A stretch of DNA of 64,000 nt from Thalassotalea_A litorea. Lineage in GTDB: Bacteria; Pseudomonadota; Gammaproteobacteria; Enterobacterales; Alteromonadaceae. Location of the stretch: NCBI RefSeq assembly GCF_043642205.1, contig NZ_JBHZSG010000006.1, positions 1-64,000 on the forward strand, given 5' to 3'. Positions 44,480 through 53,978 of this stretch are shown one piece after another (the first letter of the stretch is position 1; every line of letters begins with the position of its first letter). The notes under the pieces are model-generated. The model was not told where the DNA came from, searched no databases, and worked only from the letters and a program-made list of their open reading frames with translations. The position numbers and the translations under genes were made by a program.

Positions 44480-45910
44480 ATGGACAGCATCAATAAACAA
44501 GTTATACAGGTAAAGACACTTCTGTCGCTACCTAATCTCACTATTCCTGCGTACCAGCGTCCTTATAAATGGTCGCAAGCTAATTTGGCTGATTTACTTA
44601 GCGATTTGAAGGTTTATCGAGATAAGTCGGCTTACCGTTTGGGTTCAGTGGTGTTCCACCGTCATTCAGAAAGCCACACAGAAAAACTCGACATTGTAGA
44701 TGGGCAACAGCGCACGCTTACGCTTGTACTACTAATAAAAGCTTTGCTGGAAGAACGTCTGCCAGGCTTAAAACGGCAAGACGTCAATGAAACTCTTACC
44801 TCACTTATTGAGCCCATCAATGCATTTTTACAGCGGCAAACTTTTAATAGTGATATTTCGCATCGAAATTTGCATCAAAATTTTATGGCGGCAAAACGAG
44901 CGGTTGCTCGCACCGACTTTACTGAAGCAGATATAGAATTTCTATTGAATCGATGTGAAGTCGTCACCTTTGTACTTGAAGATGTATCAGAAGCGTTTCA
45001 GTTTTTTGATTCCCAAAATGCCAGAGGCCGCGATTTAGACCCTCACGACTTGTTAAAAGCGTTTCATTTGAGAGAATTTTCGGAAAGTGAATCTGAACTC
45101 AAGGCTCACTCTGTACGACATTGGGAAAGCTTAGAGAGTGAACAGTTAGAACGATTATTTTCTAACTATTTGTTCCGCATTCGCAACTGGGCGCAAGGTA
45201 AATCAGCACAGTATTTTAATAAATCAAAAGTGGGTTTATTTAAGGGGGTGAATCTTGACCAAGTTGGGCTTTATCCATATGTAGAGCCGCTCCGCATTGC
45301 TCACCATTTTGTTGATGACTATAACGGACAGTATCAACGCCATATTGACCATCAGCATATGCGTTTTCCTTTCCACCTTGACCAGATGGTTATTAATGGC
45401 AGACGCTTTTTTGAAATGACCAGCCATTACCATCAGAAAATCACTGAGATAGTCAGTGATGAACGAAATGGCAAACACAGTGACAAAAATAATGAACCAA
45501 GCCAGACCATACGCATTTTAGAACACGACTTAGAGCTCTTAGCTTGTAAGATCATACATACCCTTAACACCTACCGTTCTCGCACCCGTACAGGAGACGG
45601 TTATGTTCGCACTTTGTTTGATTGCGCGGTGATTTTATATTTAGATAAGTTTGGCGCAAACCAGCTTTCACAAGCGATAGAAAAGCTATTTATTTGGGCA
45701 TATAGCTGTCGATTAAAAATGCAGGTGGTGGGTATTGAGCGCATGGATAAACATGCACTGACTCAGAATATGTTTGAACGTATCAAACAAGCCGTGCAGC
45801 CGAGTGATGTTTTAAATTGGCCGTTAGCCACGCTGAAAGATACTGATTGTAAGGGAACCAAGCTTGGTGAAATCACCAAACTGTTCAAGGAAATGAAGTA
45901 CTATGAGTAA
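44480..45910 (+). CDS. DUF262 protein (GmrS-like) within the type I operon
   Basis: A 476-residue protein with an N-terminal DUF262 domain: TIPAYQRPYKWSQ near residue 20 and the signature IVDGQQRTLTL near residue 75, the ParB-like NTPase block of GmrSD-type modification-dependent nucleases. The C-terminal half is helical and no HNH (DUF1524) motif is seen. The ATG at 44480 is chosen for its spacing from AAGGAG; ATG 44474 is an alternative. It overlaps the next DUF262 gene by 8 bases. It likely works with it against modified or foreign DNA. Confidence 0.85.
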   Translation: MDSINKQVIQVKTLLSLPNLTIPAYQRPYKWSQANLADLLSDLKVYRDKSAYRLGSVVFHRHSESHTEKLDIVDGQQRTLTLVLLIKALLEERLPGLKRQDVNETLTSLIEPINAFLQRQTFNSDISHRNLHQNFMAAKRAVARTDFTEADIEFLLNRCEVVTFVLEDVSEAFQFFDSQNARGRDLDPHDLLKAFHLREFSESESELKAHSVRHWESLESEQLERLFSNYLFRIRNWAQGKSAQYFNKSKVGLFKGVNLDQVGLYPYVEPLRIAHHFVDDYNGQYQRHIDHQHMRFPFHLDQMVINGRRFFEMTSHYHQKITEIVSDERNGKHSDKNNEPSQTIRILEHDLELLACKIIHTLNTYRSRTRTGDGYVRTLFDCAVILYLDKFGANQLSQAIEKLFIWAYSCRLKMQVVGIERMDKHALTQNMFERIKQAVQPSDVLNWPLATLKDTDCKGTKLGEITKLFKEMKYYE

Positions 45911-47942
45911 TGTACAAGCATCACAAACGAAAGGCAGCAATGATATCACTAGTAAAGCAATTAAAAGTTTTAGCGTTAAAGAATTACTTTGTGACGCAAG
46001 CCGTTATTTAGTTCCTATGTACCAACGCAACTATGCGTGGGGTGAAGGTGAGATTAATCAGCTAATACAGGACGTATTGGATTATCAGCAAAATAAACCT
46101 AATCAAACCTACTATATTGGCACGTTAGTAGTGTTTGAACGTAAAGATGACAGCTTTGAAGTTATCGATGGTCAACAGCGTTTCACCACTCTCAGTTTGC
46201 TTAGCCTCGCCCTTAAACGTATATCTTCTGCAACAAAAACTACTGTAGATATGAGTTGGTACGACGTACCAAACCTCAATTATGAAAGCCGTCCGAAATC
46301 GTCTGATACGTTTACCAGCCTAACCCAAGGCATTGCTTTAGAACATTTAAAAACCGATGACTATAACCTTGATGTGGTTAATGGTTTTGCCTTACTTGAG
46401 AAAAGGCTGTTAGCTTTAGGCGATAAGCTTGAAGGGTTCTGTACCTATCTTTTTGAAAAAGTAGAAATTGCGCGTGTTTCCGTTCCCAAAGATACTGATT
46501 TAAATCATTACTTTGAGGTGATGAACAACCGTGGAGAACAACTAGAAAAGCATGAGGTGGTTAAAGCAAGGTTAATGTCTGTATTAAACGGCATTGAAGA
46601 CCTAAATGAGCGAAAAAAACACATACATTTATTAAGCAAAGTGTGGAATGCAACAGCCAATATGGAACGCTATGTTCAGTATGGTTTTAGTCCAGATGAG
46701 CGTCACAGCGTTTTTGGAAAGGATGATTGGGGACAATTTATACCTCAGAATTACAAGGAGTTAATTGCAACCATTGAAGAAGCAGATACGAAACTGAACG
46801 AACAAGCTAATGGTGTATCGCTCTCGCTGAATGAAATATTAGCCAAGCCACCTCAGTCATTCTCTGGAACAGATATTACGCTGACACCAGAGCGCTTTAA
46901 TAGTGTGATTAACTTTTCAAATTTCTTGCTTCATGTTTTACGGATTCATACCAAGCAAGATATCGCATTAGACGATAAGCGTTTGTTAGAACAGTTTGAT
47001 GCTTATTTAAAGGACAACAGCAGTAACAAAATCAATGCGGTAAAAGACTTTGTGTTCGCATTACTCAAGTGCAAATACCTTTTTGACCAGTACATCATTA
47101 AACGTGAATTTAGTGATGGCAAAGATAAGTGGAGCTTGAAGAAGCTGCATTTTTACAATAAAGATAGCCAAAGTTATATCAATACGTTTAGTGATAATGA
47201 AGACTTAGACAGTGAAGATGGCTTTGAAGGCTGCAACCGACAGCTCTTAATGTTGTTAAGTGCATTACATGTTTCCACACCCACATTGGTTTATAAGCAT
47301 TGGTTAAATGGTGCGCTATTCCATTTGTTCACTATGGATGAAATTACTCCTCGCCTTTATTTATATAACCTTCAGCACCTAGCTCGTCAGTTTGTATATG
47401 GGCGTTTTCTAAGTGAATCACCTTCTGATTACTACCAAATGACTTATCAAAACGAGAGGTATTTAGCCTTTGATTCAAGTAATCAGCAAATAACCGCAAG
47501 GCTGCGCTATGGCGCGATTGAAAATAATTTGGTGTTTAACTATCTCGATTATTTGTTGTGGTGTGAAGGCAAACAAAACAAAACGGATGATGTAATTACT
47601 CAGTTTGAGTTTACCTTCCGAAGTTCTGTTGAACACTTTTATCCACAGCATCCACTAGATGGCCACAGAAAGATTGTTGACGATGATTTGCACCGTTTCG
47701 GTAACCTATGTTTGATTAGTCACAGTAAAAATTCAAAGCTAAGTAATTTACAACCAACCGCTAAGCGTGATCATTTTAAAGCAGCCATTGCGGATAAAAG
47801 CATTGATACCTTAAAGCTGTATAAAATGATTAAGTTGATGAATACTGCAAACGAGTGGACAGAACCTCAAATAGCAGCGCACGAAAAGGACATGTTAATG
47901 ATATTAGTTAACGATTCGAAAAAGGGGGTTAGGGATGAGTAA
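45903..47942 (+). CDS. DUF262-DUF1524 protein (GmrSD-like nuclease)
   Basis: A 679-residue protein. The N-terminal DUF262 has LVPMYQRNYAWGEGEI and FEVIDGQQRFTTLSLL, and the C-terminal DUF1524/HNH-type nuclease has VEHFYPQHPLDGH...LHRFGNLCLISHSKNSKLSN. This is the architecture of GmrSD-type IV restriction enzymes. It overlaps its partner upstream and hsdR downstream by 8 bases each, so all are translated as one unit. It presumably adds a second, modification-sensing or NTP-dependent nuclease to the type I system. Confidence 0.9.
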   Translation: MSNVQASQTKGSNDITSKAIKSFSVKELLCDASRYLVPMYQRNYAWGEGEINQLIQDVLDYQQNKPNQTYYIGTLVVFERKDDSFEVIDGQQRFTTLSLLSLALKRISSATKTTVDMSWYDVPNLNYESRPKSSDTFTSLTQGIALEHLKTDDYNLDVVNGFALLEKRLLALGDKLEGFCTYLFEKVEIARVSVPKDTDLNHYFEVMNNRGEQLEKHEVVKARLMSVLNGIEDLNERKKHIHLLSKVWNATANMERYVQYGFSPDERHSVFGKDDWGQFIPQNYKELIATIEEADTKLNEQANGVSLSLNEILAKPPQSFSGTDITLTPERFNSVINFSNFLLHVLRIHTKQDIALDDKRLLEQFDAYLKDNSSNKINAVKDFVFALLKCKYLFDQYIIKREFSDGKDKWSLKKLHFYNKDSQSYINTFSDNEDLDSEDGFEGCNRQLLMLLSALHVSTPTLVYKHWLNGALFHLFTMDEITPRLYLYNLQHLARQFVYGRFLSESPSDYYQMTYQNERYLAFDSSNQQITARLRYGAIENNLVFNYLDYLLWCEGKQNKTDDVITQFEFTFRSSVEHFYPQHPLDGHRKIVDDDLHRFGNLCLISHSKNSKLSNLQPTAKRDHFKAAIADKSIDTLKLYKMIKLMNTANEWTEPQIAAHEKDMLMILVNDSKKGVRDE

Positions 47943-50900
47943 CGTAGGTCAAAAAGAACGTAAAACACAAAACCGCGTTGTTAAGTTTTTTAAAGAACAA
48001 CTTAATTACGACTGCCTAGGTGATTGGGAATACCGCGAAGGGAACAGCAATATTGAAAAAGATTTGCTTGCAGACTGGTTGCAAAACCGTGGCGTTGCTG
48101 ATGCGTTAATTTCTCGTACTTTACGCAAACTGGATGCTGCTGCAGCTCTGGGCGAGGGAAGAAAGTTATTTGATGCGAACAAAGATGTTTATCGATTGCT
48201 TCGTTACGGCGTGAAAGAAAAAGAAGGTGTTGGTGAGTTAAACCAAACCGTTTGGTTAATTGATTGGAAAAACCCTGAAGCCAACCACTTTGCCATTGCT
48301 GAAGAAGTAACGGTAAGAGGAGAGCTTAAAAAACGTCCCGATATTGTTATTTACGTTAATGGCATTGCGTTGGGAGTAATTGAACTTAAGCGCTCTTCTG
48401 TGTCAGTGAGTGAAGGTATTCGTCAAAACCTGGATAACCAGAAAAAAGACTTTATCCGTAATTTTTTTACCACCATGCAACTTGTCATGGCAGGTAACGA
48501 TACGCAAGGCATTCGCTACGGTACGATTGAAACGTCAGAAAAGTATTATCTGGAATGGAAAGAATATAATGGCAAAGAAAACCCAAATCCGCTTCCGGCA
48601 GATCATATAAAAACCGATCTTAAACTTGATACACATCTTGCTCAGTTGTGCGATAAAAAGCGTTTCCTGCAGCTGATTCACGACTTTATCGTGTTTGATG
48701 CAGGTGTTAAGAAAACTTGTCGCCATAACCAATTCTTCGGCATTCAAGCCGCACAGCAGCATGTTAGAAACCTTGCTGATGGCATAATTTGGCACACACA
48801 GGGTTCAGGTAAAAGTCTTACGATGGTTTGGCTTGCTAAATGGATTCGCGAGAATGTTACCGATTCTCGTGTGCTGATTGTGACCGATCGAACCGAACTG
48901 GATGAACAAATAGAGAAAGTGTTTTCTGGTGTTGATGAAGATATATATCGAACGAAAAGCGGAAATGATCTGGTAGCAACGTTAAATGAAACAAACCCGT
49001 GGTTATTCTGTTCTTTAGTTCACAAATTTGGTCGCAATGGTGAACCGACGACAGACGATGAAGATAGTGAAGCGACACAGGATTACATTGAAGCCTTAAC
49101 TAAAAACTTACCAAGTGATTTTTCCGCAAAAGGTAACTTATTTGTATTCGTTGATGAGTGCCACAGAACTCAGTCAGGTAAGCTGCACGAGGCAATGAAA
49201 GGTATTTTACCCGAAGCCACGTTCATTGGTTTTACGGGTACGCCATTAATGAAAAAGGATAAGAAGAAGTCGTTAGAAGTTTTCGGTCCTTATATTCACA
49301 CTTATAAATTTGATGAAGCCGTAAGTGATGGTGTCGTACTTGATCTTCGTTATGAAGCACGGGATATCGATCAGCATTTAACGTCTGAGAAAGGCGTTGA
49401 TACTTGGTTCGAAGCTAATACTCAAGGCCTATCAAATTTAGCTAAAATGCAGTTAAAACAAAAATGGGGCACCATGCAACAGGTGCTTTCTAGCAAGTCT
49501 CGTTTAGAGCGCATTGTAATGGACATTTGGTTAGATATGAAAAGAAAGCCTGCGCTTATGTCTGGTAGAGGTAACGCTATGTTAGTGTGTGCCAGTGTCC
49601 ATCAGGCTTGCATGGTTTATGAGATGTTCAGCAAAACTGACCTTGCTGGTAAGTGCGCTGTAGTTACCAGCTATCAACCTGCTGCAAGTAGCATAAAAGG
49701 TGAAGAGACAGGTGAAGGCTTAACGGAAAAACTTTTCAAATATGATACCTACCGAAAAATGTTGGCTGATTACTTTGAACAAAGCGAAGATGCAGCGGCA
49801 AAACGTGTAGAAGAGTTTGAGAAAGAAGTGAAGAAGCGCTTTATTGAAGAACCTGGGCAAATGCGTCTATTGATTGTGGTTGATAAATTGTTAACTGGCT
49901 TTGATGCACCTTCTGCTACATATCTATATATCGATAAAAAAATGGCTGATCACAACTTATTTCAGGCGATTTGTCGGGTCAATCGACTTGATGGTGAAGA
50001 CAAAGAATATGGTTATATCATCGATTATAAAGACTTATTCCGTTCTCTTGATAATGCGATTAAAGAATATACTGCAGAAGCCTTTGATGGTTATGATGCT
50101 GAGGATGTGGCAGGCCTTTTAAAAGACCGCCTGCAGGAGGCTCGTTCTGATTTAGAAACTGCACTTGAAACGGTTAAGGCGTTATGTGAACCAGTAAAAG
50201 CACCAAGAAATACGAATGATTTTATTCATTATTTTTGTGGTGAATCGGGTATCGCACCTGAAGGTGAAAATGAACGCACAGAAAAAGAAACACTGCGGTT
50301 AAATCTATACCAAGCCGTTGCCAAACTTATTCGCGCCTATACGAACCTTGCCAATGAAATGGAACAGGCTGGTTTCACATCAAAAGACGCGGAAAACATT
50401 AGAAAGACAGTCGCTTACTATGAAAAAGTTCGCGATGAGATAAAACTGGCAAGCGGTGATCTGCTCGAAATGAAACGCTTCGAACCTGCAATGCGTCAAT
50501 TACTGGACATGTATATACGCGCAGATGACAGTGAAAAACTTATCGATTTTGATGACTTTGGCTTAATTGATTTGGTTGTTAATAACAATGGTAAAGGGCT
50601 GGAACCATTACCTGAAAGTCTGCGTGAAAATGAAGAAGCAATGGCTGAAACGATTGAAAACAATGTAAGGAAAACCATTGTTGATGAAAATCCAGTCAAC
50701 CCCAAATACTTCGATAGCATGGCTACATTGCTGGATGAAATTATCAAGCAGCGACGAGAGCAGGCAATCAGTTATCAAGAATATCTAGAGGAGATCAAAA
50801 AGCTGGCGAAAAAAGTGCAAAACCCAGCAGAAAATAAATCGTCTAGTTATCCCGATTCTATTGATACACCAGCAAAGCAAGCGATTTATGACAATTTTGG

Positions 50901-51078
50901 TAACGACGAAGTGTTGACTGCGAAAATTCATGATGCGGTTGTTTATACCAAAAAAGCCGATTGGCTAGGTGACAGGTTTAAAGAACGAGAAATTGCTAAT
51001 GCAGTCCGAGAACAAGCAGCTGATCTTGAAATAGACAAAGTGATGGACCTTATTAAAGCACAAAAGGAATACCATTAA
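47935..51078 (+). CDS. hsdR: Type I restriction endonuclease subunit
   Basis: A 1047-residue motor-nuclease. It has an N-terminal PD-(D/E)xK nuclease (RPDIVIYVNGIALGVIELK, about residues 135-155) and SF2 helicase/translocase domains with Walker A HTQGSGKSLTM (about 288), DECHRTQ (about 406) and FTGTPL. A long helical C-terminus contacts HsdM/HsdS. It translocates and cuts unmodified DNA. It overlaps the previous DUF262 gene by 8 bases and the next gene by one base (TAATG). Confidence 0.95.
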   Translation: MSNVGQKERKTQNRVVKFFKEQLNYDCLGDWEYREGNSNIEKDLLADWLQNRGVADALISRTLRKLDAAAALGEGRKLFDANKDVYRLLRYGVKEKEGVGELNQTVWLIDWKNPEANHFAIAEEVTVRGELKKRPDIVIYVNGIALGVIELKRSSVSVSEGIRQNLDNQKKDFIRNFFTTMQLVMAGNDTQGIRYGTIETSEKYYLEWKEYNGKENPNPLPADHIKTDLKLDTHLAQLCDKKRFLQLIHDFIVFDAGVKKTCRHNQFFGIQAAQQHVRNLADGIIWHTQGSGKSLTMVWLAKWIRENVTDSRVLIVTDRTELDEQIEKVFSGVDEDIYRTKSGNDLVATLNETNPWLFCSLVHKFGRNGEPTTDDEDSEATQDYIEALTKNLPSDFSAKGNLFVFVDECHRTQSGKLHEAMKGILPEATFIGFTGTPLMKKDKKKSLEVFGPYIHTYKFDEAVSDGVVLDLRYEARDIDQHLTSEKGVDTWFEANTQGLSNLAKMQLKQKWGTMQQVLSSKSRLERIVMDIWLDMKRKPALMSGRGNAMLVCASVHQACMVYEMFSKTDLAGKCAVVTSYQPAASSIKGEETGEGLTEKLFKYDTYRKMLADYFEQSEDAAAKRVEEFEKEVKKRFIEEPGQMRLLIVVDKLLTGFDAPSATYLYIDKKMADHNLFQAICRVNRLDGEDKEYGYIIDYKDLFRSLDNAIKEYTAEAFDGYDAEDVAGLLKDRLQEARSDLETALETVKALCEPVKAPRNTNDFIHYFCGESGIAPEGENERTEKETLRLNLYQAVAKLIRAYTNLANEMEQAGFTSKDAENIRKTVAYYEKVRDEIKLASGDLLEMKRFEPAMRQLLDMYIRADDSEKLIDFDDFGLIDLVVNNNGKGLEPLPESLRENEEAMAETIENNVRKTIVDENPVNPKYFDSMATLLDEIIKQRREQAISYQEYLEEIKKLAKKVQNPAENKSSSYPDSIDTPAKQAIYDNFGNDEVLTAKIHDAVVYTKKADWLGDRFKEREIANAVREQAADLEIDKVMDLIKAQKEYH

Positions 51079-51824
51079 TGCGTCATCCTAAGGGGAGTGG
51101 CAACGACGCTGAGGTTATTAGGATTGGTGAAATTGATGTCGAGCTAAACCGCAGAGATATTAAGAATATTCACCTCAGTGTGCTGCCGCCTAACGGCAGG
51201 GTTCGCCTTTCTATTCCAACTGATACAAGTGAACAAAAGATTAGATTGGCAATTATTAATAAGCTTGCATGGATAAAGAAACAACAGTCTGATTTTGCTA
51301 GCCAGGAACGTCAATCGATACGCGAAATGGTGAATGGTGAATGCCATTATCTGTGGGGGAAAAAGTATCGTTTGAAGTTAACAGAAGCGCAAGGCAAGTA
51401 TTCGGTATACGCGAAAGGTAGTGGCAATTTGGAATTGGCTGTATCGGAGGATACTTCGACAGAAAATAAACTGAAGCTTCTCAATCGATTTTATCGGGAA
51501 GAGATGCAGACCTCACTTGAAAAGTTGTTACCGAAGTGGCAAAAAAAATTAGGTGTGGAATCGAATGCACTGAACATTAAAAAGATGAAAACCAAGTGGG
51601 GAAGTTGCAATATCCAAGCAAAACGTATTTGGATCAATCTGGAACTCGCTAAGAAGCCACCAGAGTGCATGGAATACATCCTGGTGCACGAACTAATTCA
51701 CCTACTAGAACGTCATCATAATGAACGCTTCAGGGCGCTTATGGATAAACATCTTCCTAATTGGCGAGAACGCAGAGACTTACTCAATAGCCTGCCACTG
51801 GCTTATGAGGATTGGAGTTATTAA
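51078..51824 (+). CDS. YgjP/DUF45-family metal-dependent protease
   Basis: A 248-residue WLM/M48-like zinc protease. MKTKWGSCN is the family signature and LVHELIHLLERHHNERF contains the HExxH zinc site. Such genes often follow hsdR. It is translationally coupled to hsdR. Its role in restriction is not settled; processing of HsdR or control of restriction are possibilities, as inference. Confidence 0.88.
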   Translation: MRHPKGSGNDAEVIRIGEIDVELNRRDIKNIHLSVLPPNGRVRLSIPTDTSEQKIRLAIINKLAWIKKQQSDFASQERQSIREMVNGECHYLWGKKYRLKLTEAQGKYSVYAKGSGNLELAVSEDTSTENKLKLLNRFYREEMQTSLEKLLPKWQKKLGVESNALNIKKMKTKWGSCNIQAKRIWINLELAKKPPECMEYILVHELIHLLERHHNERFRALMDKHLPNWRERRDLLNSLPLAYEDWSY

Positions 51825-52138
51825 GGACTTTGATAAAATAAAACTGGCTTCTATTTCTTTTAACGTGAATTAGTTCCGACTAGATCTGACATATTTCATT
51901 GTGTGGCTGTAAAGCAGCGTAAAATTCATCCCTGTTTTTGCTGCATATTCAGAGAACAATTTTGTCACAATGCAGGTCAGAGTTAGCAAAAAACAACTTT
52001 GACCTGCATGACATAATCAAAAAGCTGAATGCGAGCTAGCATACATGCTAACTCGACTATTCCAGTGAACGTCATGATGACGTCAAAATTATCTGCTTTC
52101 TTCGACGGCATATTTTAATCGGAATTTGCCAAAGACTA
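51825..52138. other. Intergenic region with three strong palindromes
   Basis: It lies between convergent gene ends. It contains a 14-of-15-bp stem (51970-51984 with 51995-52009, TGCAGGTCA/TGACCTGCA), a hairpin at 52032-52055 (CGAGcTAGCAT/ATGCTAaCTCG) and the palindrome ACGTCATGATGACGT (52069-52083). No T-run follows them, so they are not simple terminators. No gene is seen. They could be a recombination or replication site of the adjacent polymerase module. Confidence 0.6.
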
Positions 52139-52480
52139 TCAATCGAAAATTTTCTCAGCTGAGAATTGGAAAGCTAACTTTTTCCCTGCTTCTGTTATCT
52201 GGTATTTAAGCCTGGGGTTATCACTAAGGACAGGCTCAATAATTGCAGGAGTAAGTCGTGAAATTATTTCATCGAATTTGTTTGGTCCAAACAGTTTCGA
52301 TAGCCTTCTTTTACTGTAACCAGGATGCATAGATATAGGGTTCATGTCCTTATAAATTATAATGGTAGAACCTAGTATGAGCCTTGCAAGGTTTGTTTTC
52401 TGTAAATCGGTGAGCTCGTTGATGTAGTCAAACTTTTGACCAAGAAATATTTCAAATTGTTGCTCTATGTTTTGGTACAT
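52139..52480 (-). CDS. Stand-alone relative of the polymerase N-terminal domain
   Basis: A 113-residue protein. Its central and C-terminal part (LSKLFGPNKFDEIISRLTPA...YQITEAGKKLAF) parallels residues 63-115 of the 446-residue protein encoded just upstream (LNQLFGRSKFNKIVELTIPK...YKITSEAKGLFL). The pattern suggests a winged-helix DNA-binding domain. The ATG at 52480 has GGAGG 5 bases before it. It may be a paralogous accessory or copy-control protein; this is inference. Confidence 0.7.
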   Translation of the reverse strand: MYQNIEQQFEIFLGQKFDYINELTDLQKTNLARLILGSTIIIYKDMNPISMHPGYSKRRLSKLFGPNKFDEIISRLTPAIIEPVLSDNPRLKYQITEAGKKLAFQFSAEKIFD

Positions 52481-52562
52481 GTTTACCTCCAAAGGTATGT
52501 CGATTGTTTAAAAAATTAGTTAATTTACAAATGAGTTGCCGCAGAAAAATTGTATCCCCTAC

Positions 52563-53903
52563 TCATGCGGCAGTTTTATATTCCCAGTCTGACAAATCGA
52601 ATTTGATGGGCGTTTCTTCGACAATGATGTGAAATCCAGTTTCCTGAAAAATTGCTTCTTCGATTAGCTGTGAATTTAGTTTGGTTTTGCTAACCCAACC
52701 ATCATGCATTAGCAGCACGATGTCGTTGCTGTACAATTTACCGACGATATTAAGCATCCTGGCTTCAATACCTTGCAATAAATGACAGAAAATTTTTGAA
52801 TTTGTAGTCTGTTTGGAAATAGCTTTTCTCATCACATTGATAACCTTGTTTCCGTGGGTATGCGAATGCTTGAGTATGGCTTTTCGCGCTTTTTTGATGT
52901 CGTCATTCAGGTTTTTTACGGCGGGGTGGTTGATTAACAAGCGAATCTTTTCGGGACCAATTAAACGAAATAATTGAGATTCAAAGCTGGGAACCAGCTT
53001 TGCACCGTAAAGCAGAGATATCAGCGCCTGTTTCACGATTTTTATATCAAGATCTGTTTCCTGAGCAATGAGCTTTCGAACAGTTGCTTTATTAGATATG
53101 TAGTGCTCGATGAACGGGACCTCGACACCGTAAGAACGGCACAGTTGACTCATTATAGTGAAATGACAATTGGCTATATCGTAGTCCCAACACCCATCTA
53201 AAGCGGCTTCTCGAACCATCTTGGGTTGATATTGTAAATGGCAGCCTTGGCCGTACAAGCGACCGCTATTGGCTTCCTGATAGTAGGATGGAAGGCGATT
53301 ATTTGAATCCAATTGTTTGAGAAGTAAATGACAGGAAATAGCATATCGGGATTCATGCTCTTCTAATTCATCTGTAGCTGGTTCAGCCCATGATGAAATC
53401 GCCAAGAGGTTTTGCTTGTTTATTTTCACTGTATTACTAAGTGTGAGTTTGCACTTAGCATTATTGAAGTTTTTATCCCGACTACGAATGGCTTGATGCG
53501 TTTCCTTGTGACGTGTTATTTGGGAACCAGATGCTTTTTCAGATTGATCTGACTGGCAATATTTCAAGAATAAGCCTTTAGCCTCAGACGTTATTTTGTA
53601 AGCTCTTGTTGTGCCTTTCGCATGGTTGTGATTAACCGTTTTTGCAACTAATTTTGGTATAGTTAACTCAACTATCTTGTTGAATTTTGAGCGACCAAAT
53701 AGTTGGTTAAGTTCATGGGAAGACATTGAAAAACTATCCGAATCGAAATTATGGCGTCGCTTTTTACTGTTGATGTATTCAATGATCATTTTCGCAAAGT
53801 TTGTTTGTTGTTTGGCTGCTAATCGACTGAATTGATATACCTCGCTTTTCAGGAATTCAGCGAAACCAACGATAAAGCTTTTTGGGAATTGATTTTTCAT
53901 CAT
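52563..53903 (-). CDS. Divergent polymerase-like protein (PolA/T7 RNA polymerase superfamily type)
   Basis: A 446-residue protein with an N-terminal winged-helix-like domain (about residues 20-115) and a C-terminal part with an ordered motif set: GRLYG (215-219), WDYDIANCHFTI (239-250, motif A-like), KIVKQALISLLYGAK (288-302, motif B-like, compare the K...YG of T7 RNA polymerase and family A polymerases), QGIEARML (377-384) and LLMHDGW (397-403, motif C-like HD). It is much shorter than replicative polymerases. I read it as a mobile-element replication or primer-polymerase. The assignment rests on motifs seen by eye. Confidence 0.65.
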   Translation of the reverse strand: MMKNQFPKSFIVGFAEFLKSEVYQFSRLAAKQQTNFAKMIIEYINSKKRRHNFDSDSFSMSSHELNQLFGRSKFNKIVELTIPKLVAKTVNHNHAKGTTRAYKITSEAKGLFLKYCQSDQSEKASGSQITRHKETHQAIRSRDKNFNNAKCKLTLSNTVKINKQNLLAISSWAEPATDELEEHESRYAISCHLLLKQLDSNNRLPSYYQEANSGRLYGQGCHLQYQPKMVREAALDGCWDYDIANCHFTIMSQLCRSYGVEVPFIEHYISNKATVRKLIAQETDLDIKIVKQALISLLYGAKLVPSFESQLFRLIGPEKIRLLINHPAVKNLNDDIKKARKAILKHSHTHGNKVINVMRKAISKQTTNSKIFCHLLQGIEARMLNIVGKLYSNDIVLLMHDGWVSKTKLNSQLIEEAIFQETGFHIIVEETPIKFDLSDWEYKTAA

Positions 53904-53978
53904 ATTGCACCCGAAATTTGTAATTAGTTTTAGATATCTATATGGTTTAAACCTTCTATCCTGTTGCGAAATGATAAA

